DNA of 64,000 nucleotides from Xiphophorus maculatus. Lineage: Eukaryota > Chordata > Actinopteri > Cyprinodontiformes > Poeciliidae. The notes under the pieces were generated by a model. That model ran no database searches. It saw only the letters and a list, made by a program, of their open reading frames with translations, and was not told the DNA's origin. Below, piece after piece: positions 44,287 to 59,150 of the stretch. Every line of letters begins with the position of its first letter. Position 1 is the first letter of the stretch. Both the position numbers and the translations under genes were made by a program. The stretch lies in contig NC_036451.1 in the NCBI RefSeq assembly GCF_002775205.1, positions 22,306,351-22,370,350 on the forward strand. The letters are read 5' to 3'.

Positions 44287-46991
44287 TCATTTTTTCTTCC
44301 TGTCTTGAGTGCACCTCGGACAGAACCTGTCAGATGAAGGGGAAAGAGGAAGGACAAATGTTCAGAGAGTTACTGGACCAATGCCTGATATCTTCCAGGG
44401 AGTTCAGGTCTCACCATTTTCCTTTTGGTTTGGTGGCGAGGTCAACACAGGCAAAGTGGAACCACTCAATGGGACACTGAAACGACAGGAAAATCACGTC
44501 AGCCTGCAGATGGTTTCAGATGAATTTAGAAGGGAGATAAGGATAAATAATAATATTTTTTAAAAAAAGGTCGAAAACCTACATCAGGATTATCACATCC
44601 GATCATCTCTCCGTAGGAAACCTGGTGGCACAGGCAGTACGTCGGCTCATTGGGGTCCACCGGCATGTCCAAAACGTCTGACGGTTGCATCGGCAGGAGG
44701 GCGTCGCTCAGGACCGGACTGAAAGCATCAACGCAACTCATGCACCACGACTCATAAACACAAACAGAAACCCTTTGAGATGTGGCAAATCCTGAGCCGA
44801 CAGGCCGAGTTACCTGGCCTTCTTCTTCTTTCTGGGAGAATCTTCGTCGGAGCCCTTCCTTCCTCGACCCCTGGACCCACGCTTCTCTCTCTGGCTCCGC
44901 ATCTCGCTCTCTGGGGGGAAGAAGAAGAAGAAAAGGGGGGGAGAATTAAACATTGCTCATAATAACAAAACTCGTCATGCAGACTCACAGGAAAAAGTCT
45001 TCTGGTTACCCGACTTACTTTTCAGCGCTCTTCCATCTGCACTTTCATAGCCGCTCTGTTCTAGTTTCTCCTTCAGCTCGTTCTCAAACCGAGCCAGGTC
45101 TGCATCCAGTCTGCGGATATGTTTATCCACCTGCGGGAAAGAAATGGTCTGAATGTTTAATTCCGTACAAATGAAGGCAAACGATAAAAAAAATATTTAA
45201 ACATCTACCAGAACAACTGATAAATAAATATCGAAAGGAAGAAGTTAGGTGAATTCTGGAGATGTGTGTTCAGACTGACCATTTCATACGTCTGCATGGC
45301 AAGCTGGACTTTGTCATCACTGAACTCTTTGCACTTGCTGTAGGCGTTCTGGATCTTCTGCAGGTGTTCCACTCTCTGCGCCGAGGCGAGGTTCTTCACA
45401 TTCGCTATGTACTCCTCCGCCAGCTTGTCGATCTCGCCTTTCTTTTCTGCGAAAACGACAGGGGATTGTTTGGAGAGACAGAGAAACTCCACCGATGCCA
45501 CCACAGCTCCAAAAGCTCGTTATGCAAATTCAAAAGCAACCGATTTAAAATGGCACCGAAAAATAAAATGGTAAAATAATGACCCTCGGTTCTGTTGTCC
45601 AGGTCCCGCATCAAGGTGAAGTTCCTCTGTAACTCACATGGTAGATTTTCTATACCTAGACAGAGAATTAGTGAATAATATTAACATGTATTTTGATATT
45701 AAAAAATATATAAATAAATAAACCGATATCAATCGACAGGCAAAAGTAACAGTTTTGGCTTGAAAGACTGAAATTAGTGGGCTACTTTAATTGAAATCAA
45801 CAATTAAAATGATCAAAACAAGTGAAATTTTGGTCAGGAAATTTGAACAATATTCTTTTAGAACTTTACCATAATTTCAGGCCAACATACAGTCTATTTT
45901 CTTATAATCTTTACATCAATGAACAATTCAAATAGGTGTTAAAAATCCTCAGCGACAAAAATGAGCCAATTTATTCATTTACTAGAGTTTACTGCCTAAT
46001 ATATTTATGTTTTGCATGACAGTTTGAGTATGACTCCAATAATGCAAATTGCAGAATTTCTTAATATTTCAGCACCGTCGACATTTAGAGTGTGAGCACA
46101 TTTAAAACTATGGATCCACACCACAAATACGTATCTGTAAGCTGAAAAATGTACAGATTCACCCGCATCAGGGGGAAAAGAAGAATAGTTCGGAGAAGGA
46201 TTTTTGAGTGCTATGTTAGCTGCTATTTTCTTGCCTTTTCAAACATGGTAAATATGATTTGATGAATTTACTGAGGGAAAACCTTTTTGTCCACTACGCA
46301 TACGTCATGAACCAACATGCAGTTATGGCGTAGTAGTTTGCATTACCACGATGTTCGATCTTTACACAGCGACTCCGTTGGTTTCGGGGCGCTGAAGGAA
46401 CTGTGTGCAGCTCCGGACTGCCTCAGTTTGGGCGCTGCTTCAAACACCCCGCCCCCCCCCCCGGCGCCTAAACAGTTACGGGAAACGCGATCTCCAACAG
46501 GTTGCACATACACGGTGCAATAATTAACAGTAAAAACCCGAATAAGACGACAAAAATATATGTTGACGAAAAAAAATAAAATTAGAAATTATTTTCCAAT
46601 TTCAATCTTTAAATACGTCCTGCTGTTTATTTTACAAACGCAAAAAATAATCCGTGTTATAAAGTAGTTACGTTGTGTACCATTTAATACGGCCAATTTA
46701 ATTCCGTTTCTTTACATCAGCAGACTGAGAAACTATAAAGTGACAATTTATTCTGCTTTATTTCCATCGGAGCAACGCTACTGTTAGCAAGCGAGCTATT
46801 TGCTAACGTGCCTGCGCTACAATCTACCTCTAGTCGCTCGAGCGTGTCCTTCGATAGAGAAATAAATAAATAAATAAATAAACAGAACTAAACCTCAAAC
46901 AAACTTTAACGTGACAATGTTAATCACGGTACATGTCGTTTCCCCGATACTCACTGTCAAGATAATGCTCCAAGTAAATTGCCGTTGCCAT
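44287..46991 (-). CDS. ing5: Inhibitor of growth protein 5, 8 exons
   Basis: Chromatin reader of HBO1 and MOZ/MORF acetyltransferase complexes. Its PHD finger binds H3K4me3. Exons in order: 46955-46991, 45584-45655, 45280-45446, 45019-45130, 44814-44910, 44583-44718, 44415-44476 and 44287-44326, giving 241 codons (240 aa, the same length as human ING5). Start [22 protein letters not shown]-terminal coiled coil including [19 protein letters not shown] and [12 protein letters not shown]; a basic nuclear-localisation stretch [23 protein letters not shown] finger [40 protein letters not shown] and WFCPRC. ING4 was considered, but [16 protein letters not shown] and the lack of the longer ING4 linker point to ING5. 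Two donors are off-consensus: GTCATT at 45583 and GTCAGT at 45279. Confidence 0.95.
45656..46954. other. ing5 intron 1, no gene seen
   Basis: 1.3-kb intron, AT-rich, with a C run (CCCCGCCCCCCCCCCC) at about 46449-46462 and an (AAAT)n stretch at about 46858-46882. I recognise no coding exon or transposon. Confidence 0.5.
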
Positions 46992-48140
46992 TTTGGGATA
47001 TCTATTTTGCTTCTGCGTACTCTCGTTAGCACGCTAACAGTTAGTCACAGGGAGCGTTTGTTTTGGACTGCAGGGTTTGCCGTCGGTAGGTGGCGTGGCG
47101 ATGCGAGTTTCAGAGTTCGGTTGTAAACCAAACAAATATATGCGAGTTTTCTTTACCGTACTATTTTTTTTTTGTTCGCAAAACTTATTCGTATGATACA
47201 AATCTAAATAAATATATAAAATACATAAAGTTGAGTACTACTCAGCTTTAGGCCGCTAAGACAATGTCTTAACGCATTTTTTTTCAATAAATAAATAAAA
47301 ACAATGGTCTGTCATTAAAATTTTTAAAAATATTTTATTTTTCCACAGGTTATTAGAAAAAAAAAGAACTGTGTGCAGTAAAACACGTTATGGAGTTACA
47401 ATTTATGACTTTTAAAATAATTTATTTTTTATAATTTATCCCTGCATCAACCTTGGATGCAGGGATAAATATCAATTTGTAAAGTCAGGCTCAAAAAGAA
47501 TGAAGAATAACTGTTAAAATTTCAACAGTAATTTAAACCTGCCTGAAAATCATATATCAACATTTACTTTTTTGCTTTTTTATGACAGAGATGGCCCAAG
47601 GGAAAAAAAACAAAAAACATTTTGGAAAAACCTTCAGATTTAGAGATAATAATGTAAAGAAAAAAATTGACAAAGTGTTGCTACCATGAATTGTGAATCT
47701 TTGTTCTTATTCCTGAAAACATATTGGTTGTTTGGTTGGTTAAACAATGATCTTGAGACATCTAAAACAAAAAAAATTTAAATTTTCACTGCTCGCACTA
47801 GACTTGTGTGCACCTGGAACAGGAGGTTAATAATAACCAAACGCACCTTCACTTCTTTTGCTGGCATTTTCCACCGTGGTCAGCTGATGGATGACGTCAT
47901 TGAAAACAAACACCGCCCTCTCCACAGAGACTGTTGATTCGCGAAGATGCTCTCTGGGCGGGATTTAACGCGAACCACAGACCGAAGACGTAACGGATAT
48001 TTGCGATGTGTCCACTTTGCTGAGCGGTCAGACATTTCTTGCTCCGAGCAACACATCGTGTTATTGTGCATATCACTTCCGCATTCTCGGTATCCTCAAG
48101 AAAGGTTGTCTCGTCCAAAACATTTAAGGACTCAAGTAAG
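46992..48140. promoter_or_regulatory. ing5-plekhb2 divergent promoter interval and plekhb2 exon 1
   Basis: Head-to-head genes. The ing5 start is at 46991 on the minus strand. A non-coding plekhb2 first exon appears to end at 48135 (CTCAA|GTAAGT), in a GC-richer patch from about 47940. The middle, 47150-47850, is AT-rich with no recognised gene. Confidence 0.5.
47434..47470 (+). repeat. Perfect 15-bp-stem hairpin
   Basis: Arms ATTTATCCCTGCATC (47434-47448) and GATGCAGGGATAAAT (47456-47470) are exact reverse complements around a 7-nt loop AACCTTG. It lies between the divergent ing5 and plekhb2 genes. It is too short for a microRNA precursor and lacks a terminator context. Confidence 0.75.
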
Positions 48141-48768
48141 TATTTAGACCAAAAAACACATTTTAACGTCATATAAGAGCGTATAGTCGGAGTTTTTACT
48201 TTCCTATAAACAGTTTAAACTCGCGCTAACATGTCTGCTCCTTTCTAGCTATTTACAGGAAGCAACTAGCGAAGAATATTTCATCTATTTCTTACATTTA
48301 GTCCTGTGTCCGTTTTTTAACCTCATATTCTTCTTACCAGTATCATGTTACCAATTTCTTGCTTTCTATTCCTTTAATGTGTAAAGCTGAGGAACCCTGA
48401 GAGTCAAAGTAAAAAATAAAAGGTTGCTATTCAACTTAACTTGGAATAAATTCTTGATGTAATACAAAGTCAACAATATCTTTACACCAATAGCCTCAAC
48501 CATGGTTAGCTTAATTATATTAGTTTATAAGCTATATGCAAAAATAAGTGCTAAATCTTTACATTTATCCATCAAAAAAACATAGGTATTTGTTTTTTTT
48601 TTAATGCTGTAGATTTCAATAGACATCGTTGTGAACTTGGTAATTGTTTTACCACTCACGAGGTTCTTCTTAGACATGCCCCACCCTGTTACCAGCCTCT
48701 GGAGTTGTGAGCAAGACACTGTAATAATATTTACTTTTTTTTTTTTCTCTCTAGGAGTTTCCTCTGAG

Positions 48769-51054
48769 ATGGCTGTGGTAAAAAGTGGCTGGCTCCACAG
48801 ACAAAGTGAGCAAACTTTAAAACTTTCTATTTGCAAATCAGCAGTTAAGTAGCACATAAAAAAATATATGTCTGTAGAAACACGACCTGATAAATAATAA
48901 TAATAAAAACAATTGTAATGTTTATTTTGAAGGCACCATCCTACGGCGGTGGAAAAGAAACTGGTTTGACCTGTGGGCCGACGGACGCCTGGTGTTCTAC
49001 AATGACCAGCAGCGGCGTGACATGGAGGATGACATCCACATGAGAGTCCACTGCATTAACATCCGCGGCTCTGCTGCTTGTCAGGGTATTGTCACATTGT
49101 TTGGTTTTGGATCATTAAAATGGATGAGAGGTGTTGTTACTGACAGTTTTGATATTGTTTCAAATGCGCCACCTTTGTGTTTTTGTACTTCCTTCCAGAG
49201 CTGAACCCACCGGATGGGAAAGCGCGCGACACATTGTTCCAGATCGTGTGCAGAGACGGGCGGGTCATCAGCTTGTGTGCGGACAGTGCAGATGATGCCT
49301 TGTAAGCCGACAGATATACTCTCCAGTCTTTATGTCAGTTATTAATTGACACTCAGCCCCAAATGATCCATATCCCAGGCATATTTAGGTCTAAAGTAAA
49401 CTTTTATTCTGACTGTAAGTATAATTAATCATTTTTGAGTGACTTTCTCCAAAGATATTCTGACAGAAAATCTTTGGAGAAAGCTGAAGATTAGGGTCAT
49501 GGCAATGATTTTCAACATGCCAGTATGAATATTTTTTAAGAGATGCCTATCATTTCCTATCAGGAACAAACCTCTTGATTGAAAATAATTTTATATTTAA
49601 ATTTGTCAGGAAGGTTAATAAATTTGGGTTTAATTTTATGTTTAGGTGTGTAGAATTTGGGTCATCTGACATTAATGTGGTTTCTCTTCCTGGTTGCAGA
49701 GCATGGACCATGGCACTGCAGGATGCCAGGATAAACACGGTGAATGTTTCGTACATTTAAAGGAACTCTTTTGTGTGCAAGGTCTCATATTTACGTTTGT
49801 AGTTTTCCCTTTTTTTGTGCAATGTGAGACAGTTCTCATATTTTCCTTCTCTACACCGCCTTATTGAACTATTACACGTCTTGAATTGCGTTCTGTTTTG
49901 TCGCAGCATAAAGTTCATTGTATTTTATTCTTTACTTTTGTGATGAACACAAAGTTCTAAATTGTGCCAAAAATTATTACAAGAAATTATAATGCTATTA
50001 TTTTAATGCTGTTTTCAACTAATCTAATAATAAATGAAAACAGAAAGGGAATTCTGCCAATCATACACATTAAGCTCATTGATTTCCCATAACCTCTCAC
50101 CAGTTTCTCGGTTCCAAAACCTTCAATGAGTGCGCATTTGTTGCATTTGTCTTAGCAAGTAGCTCAGTATTGCTGGTAAACTAATTAAGTCTAATTTTTT
50201 TGGTTGTTTGATGTTTCACAGGTGGTAGCTGCTCCTCAGATTGGCTTTGCGCAGGAAGTCGTGGCATCTGCTCCTCCCCCTTACTCAGAGTACGCCCAGC
50301 CACAGGTAAAAGGAGTATCCGACATTAACGCGACTGGAAAATAGAAAGCGTTATCCATATTCTGACGCTGCATTTTATATTGTTTTATTTTTTTGTTTAG
50401 CTTAATTCATTCAGACTCCTTTACAATGAAAATGAACAAACCCCAGCGTAAACTTAAAGTTACTATTTAAAGGGGCGGTATTATGTAAAATCGACTTGTT
50501 TGAGCGTTCTGTTATTTTTATGACAACTGAAGTTAATGTAGTTATTTGATTTTGCTGTAAATCAGCAATATGTATCCTTAATAACTCATAATAGAGACCC
50601 TTTAAGAGCAGCTAATTTGCTCAAAGCTACGTTTTGTCGCCATCTAGTGCAGACGTTGTGGAAGTGTTCATCTGTATCTGTAAGCCTCATGTGGGATTTT
50701 TCCCAGGTTTATGCTCCAGGCCCATACGGAGACTACACCGCTCCGCCTGCTCATCCCACACAGATTATATACTCTGGCGAAGGGCGACACTACGCTGTTG
50801 CTTATCCATATCAATATCAAGGTAAATAAACTCCACCCCGCTCAGCATGACTGCAGCAGTATTAGGTTTTTGGCTGCGACGTGGAGGATTAATTCATGAA
50901 TTTGTCATGTTGCTCAGGTGGATATGTGGCCCCCGAAGTGAACCACGTGATTATCCAGGAGCGGCCGCGCGGCGACGCGGGGGACGTGGCTCTGGGCATG
51001 CTCGCCGGAGCAGCCACCGGTCTGGCAATCAGCTCGCTCTTCTCCGTTTTCTAA
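48769..51054 (+). CDS. plekhb2: PH domain-containing family B member 2 (evectin-2), 7 coding exons
   Basis: Recycling-endosome protein whose PH domain binds phosphatidylserine; it acts in retrograde endosome-to-Golgi traffic. Coding exons 48769-48805, 48933-49085, 49199-49301, 49700-49739, 50222-50305, 50707-50821 and 50918-51054 give 223 codons (222 aa, as in human). The PH domain spans about residues 1-110: MAVVKSGWLHRQSTILRRWK, NWFDLWADGRLVFYND, VHCINIRG, LFQIVCRDGRVISLCADS and AWTMALQDAR. A Tyr/Pro-rich linker follows (APPPYSEYAQPQVYAPGPY), then the C-terminal anchor DVALGMLAGAATGLAISSLF, nearly identical to human. PLEKHB1 was considered, but the tail and linker favour PLEKHB2. The 3' UTR ends at AATAAA 52040-52045. 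Confidence 0.95.
49443..49483 (+). repeat. Perfect 14-bp-stem hairpin in plekhb2 intron
   Basis: CTTTCTCCAAAGAT (49443-49456) and ATCTTTGGAGAAAG (49470-49483) are exact reverse complements with a 13-nt loop, in the intron after the exon ending at 49301. Confidence 0.75.
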
Positions 51055-52699
51055 TTGGTCCCGCTTCGCTAAAGCGTTTATTTACAGCTTACAGCGTGCG
51101 CTCTTGTCAGTGCAGTCACATGATTTCAAATGAAGCGTGTCCTCTGTTGGACTACATCAATGAGACATGACTGTGACAGAGTGGATGACCTAGTAAATAC
51201 TTTTTAGCACTTTCCAATACTCCCAGGCAGTGTTTTTGCTCCTTTCGTGATATGTGCGTTGAAATATCTTTAACCAAAACCATAACGATTATTCTCTCCG
51301 GCCTGTTATTTATTAGATCATTTATCACACGCAAGTCGCTTTCCTCAGTTTCCTTCAGATTCACACACAGTTGGCCTTTCATATTTGCAAAATGAATGAA
51401 CCTTTTTTTCGTACTGTAACCTTTGTTTACTTTCCATTTGCTTTAGTCACAGATCCGCAGTGTGCCCCTGGCTTTGTGTGTTTGAGTCAGACTGGGATTT
51501 AAGCACTGGATGCACTAAATCAATACATACTTTCCCTGTAGCATCTTTAAAGTCATCTGGAGAAATGTTGGTTTGCATTGTTTTGTTTGTTGAAAAAGGA
51601 CACCAACTACGAAGGCGCAGTAGCATTATCCTGAAGTTTAAAGGGACACAAAATTTCTGCAGTCCTCTATTTCAATTTATCGCTTGGTCTATTTTTCTTT
51701 TTTTGTTGTCTAATTTTCTTGTTTTGTTGTTGTTGACTCATTGGCAGCTGCTGAAACTTACCTCCTGTTTTGATTTGTTCATATTGATGTGTTCATGTTT
51801 GGTGCACAAACATTCAGTTAAAGTTTATTTCTGTTTAAAGAACCTAAAGGTATGTGATTTCACCTCCACAAACAGCCTCTTCCATAACATTTTATTGAGC
51901 CTAAGAAATGTTAAAGAGAACTCATTTTCTCTAATAGCTTAACAGTAAAGTTACTTTGTTTAGCAATTCTTAAGCATGTTTAAAGATGTGACTTAATCGG
52001 ACTCGGATGTACTGATTAAATCAAGATGTTATTTTAACAAATAAATATATTCACATTACTTTTGCATTGTGTTTATTTAGCCCTGAGTCTTGTTCACAGA
52101 ACACAAGAAGATGCATAAAATGACCTCAGATTTTAACAATACGTCGATAAACTCCAAACATTTTGACCCCCAAAAGTCACCGCCTAAACACACTGATCAA
52201 AACATGACCAACTACAGTATATCTACAATAACATCATAATGAAGAAATCGGATGTACACATACAAACATAACACGGAAACTGCTGAAAAAGCTTCTTTGA
52301 ATAGACCGTAATTCATTTTAGAAGCAACAAAACCCAAAAGCCTGAGAAGAATCAAATGAAAGAAAAGAAAACAAGTGATTTTGTGTTCATAAAGGAGGCA
52401 ACATCTGTAAATTTAAACCGTCCTCTAGTCCTAAAAGTAAACTTTAAAGCAAAGTTTATTTGGTACAAAATAAATCCACCTTATACGTGGTGATGTTTGT
52501 AGTGTTGAAAAGGTGCAAAGACGTGTCGGTATATTCGTAAACACTAGCTTCAGTGGAACAACAGATGAAACGGTCAACTCTAAGGTACATTCTAGGAACC
52601 TAGCGAATTGTCCATTTCTAAGATTTAACAGACCAAAAGATTGGCACACTAAGTATAATTGATTAAGGAAAAAATTACCAAACTCCCATCTTTAGCAGA
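51055..52699. other. Tail-to-tail 3' UTRs of plekhb2 (+) and vps4b (-)
   Basis: About 1 kb of plekhb2 3' UTR and 0.6 kb of vps4b 3' UTR. AATAAA at 52040-52045 (plus) and TTTATT at 52072-52077 (AATAAA on minus) lie 26 bp apart, so the two transcripts probably overlap slightly. No other gene is seen. Confidence 0.55.
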
Positions 52700-57009
<4,310 letters not shown>

Positions 57010-59150
57010 TAGCCGCTTCTGTCGCCGCGACCTGTCCGGGTGCGTTGAGATTAAATATTAAAAACTTGTGGCTCTTTTCTCCTCTCGTGTCCGGTTACTT
57101 AAAAGTTACATTCAGACCACTTTCAGTCGCTAAACATCCCAAAGGTTTGTCTCTCTTCCGCATCTGAACTTTGACTGCTGCTTCCGCGGTGCTCACGTGA
57201 CCAAACTGTCATCCTTGACGTTTCTTTTTTTTCCAACGTCCCCGTTTGGTTTCCTGAATATAACCGAGTCGCTGCTGGAGGAAAACGCCGATGTCATCAT
57301 TCATAAATATATTGAAAGAAAGCCAAAAGGTCCAGGTGAACTTTTAGACTTTTGTAAAGTTGTTAATCATCTGGACTTGTTTCCAATAGACACGCAGTCA
57401 CATCTCCTTCTGTGCTTAGATTTGTTTCTTCCCCACTGGACAGAGGAGTTAGTGATGAACCTGTTAATACTAGTTACTATGTGTGCTAGTAATTAAGTGA
57501 GTAGATATCTTTTTTTTAAGCTAATTTCAGATTATAAAAAAAAAAAAAAAAAATCACAATGACAACATAATAAAATATATACAGTACAGACCAAAAGTTT
57601 GGACACACCTCTTAATTCAATGAGTTTCCTTTATTTTCATGACTATTGACATTGTAGATTCACACTGAAGGCATCAAAACTATGAATAACACATGTGGAA
57701 ATATGCACTAAACAAAAAAGTGTAAAACAACTGAAAATACCCCTTATATTCTAGTTTCTTCAAAGTAGCAACCTTTTGCTGTGATTACTGCTTTGCACAC
57801 ACTCTGCATTTTCTTGATGAGCTTCAAGAGGTCGTCACCTGAAATGGTTTTCACTTCATAGGTCAACCTGCCCTGTCAGGTTAATAAGTGGGATTTCTTG
57901 CCTTATAAATAGTCATGAAAATAAAGAAAACCCATTGAATTAGAAAGGTGTGTCCAAACTTTTGGTCTGTACTGTATATATATATATATATAAACGAAAT
58001 GATACCAATAAATAAAAAAATAATTAGCTTAAATAATTTAATATTAATGACTTTGTATTTCTTTTTTCTGGATGAAACCTTTGACAGAGCCATTGTTGCT
58101 ATGTCTTTTTTCCATTTTTCACATAGAAAACCCTCTTGGTCCAGTGTTTCTTTGTCTTATTTTCAAGAGCGTGACTGAAAATGTAATTACATGCTAAAGT
58201 CTTATGACAGCGTTGAACTTAAGGTTATGTTATGTCTCCACTCTGAAGTTTATTTCCCAAAGATGTTGCTTTGCAGCTGCAAGGACAGACTTCAGTTTCC
58301 CACAGTTTTCTGTAAATATTTTTGCACTTCTTCCCTCCTTTGGTATTAAAAGTTTTGAACTCAGAAGTCAGAACTGACACTCTTTTTGTTCTCGACTTAG
58401 ATGCTACATAAACCTCACGGAGTCCTTTACACCTTTAACTGTGTTTGAATAGATTCATTTATCCCACAGCACATCCTTAGTTTCCTTTCTCACAGAAAGA
58501 ACTCCTGGTATAGCGCTTCTGTGTTTTGCCACACACTTTTCCTGAACAGTCTTTTTTATTGCTAGCATTAAACTCTATCTTCCCTCCCCCTTCTTTTCTA
58601 TGTAAAGTACGCCTAGCACCCAGTTCTTCTAGCATTGTTGTAAAGTGACAGATTCACAGGATGATCAGTAGATAACTGGATTAAAAACTAGATTATATAT
58701 GATGATATATAAATAAACTAAATTGAAAATTCCCTCATAACAAATGAAACATTCTGGTTACACAATGTATTACGCCATATTATTGTTTATTGTTGTGTCC
58801 TGTTACAAGGCCTGCCATCTTAGAACCAAACGGCAGCGGCCGATAGTGCATTTATAACATTTATTGAAAAGGAAAATAAATAGTGTGCAAAATATCCATA
58901 CTTCCTCTCATTAGAGGTAAACAAATAAACGTGTGCCAAGGAAAAAACAGCATAGAGAAGGCCAATAGATGTCTGTTATCTTACATTCAGTTCAAGTTTG
59001 TTCAGCTTTTCACAGCTTTGTCTCAGCCAGTATCATTAACCAAGCACCGTGTACAGTACATGTCGCAGTTGAGCAGTTTTGACACCGTTGACGTCGTTCT
59101 TCCCCCTCACGACGCGTCGTCGTGTGAGAGGAGGCGAGTCCGGGCTTTCA
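57010..59150. other. vps4b-ankrd29 interval
   Basis: The vps4b promoter lies next to 57010 (GC-richer to about 57200). The rest is AT-rich and holds one Tc1-like MITE (57582-57974). An open frame at 57197-57496 contains a protein-like stretch (LLEENADVIIHKYIERKPKG) that I cannot identify. The ankrd29 3' UTR occupies the right part; TTTATT near 58859 gives AATAAA on the minus strand. Confidence 0.45.
57582..57974. mobile_element. Tc1/mariner-like MITE with TA duplication
   Basis: 393-bp unit with long inverted ends: CAGTACAGACCAAAAGTTTG followed by GACACACCT, mirrored by AGGTGTGTCC and AAACTTTTGGTCTGTACTG. It is flanked by TA on each side (57580-57581 and 57975-57976). The interior carries CTTTTGCTGTGATTACTGCTTTGCACAC and GATGAGCTTCAAGAGGTCGTCACC, which I recall from a very common fish Tc1-derived repeat. 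No transposase frame remains. Confidence 0.85.

Noticed and set aside
44287-46991. Assignment as ing4
   Set aside because: ING4 has a longer linker before the PHD finger and a different coiled coil; length (240 aa) and [10 protein letters not shown] fit ING5.
47434-47470. microRNA precursor or terminator
   Set aside because: A 15-bp stem with a 7-nt loop is too short for a microRNA hairpin, and vertebrate genes do not use hairpin terminators of this kind.
51460-51942. 160-codon plus-strand frame downstream of plekhb2
   Set aside because: It lies in the plekhb2 3' UTR, is rich in Phe/Leu/Ser as expected from T-rich DNA, and shows no known motif.
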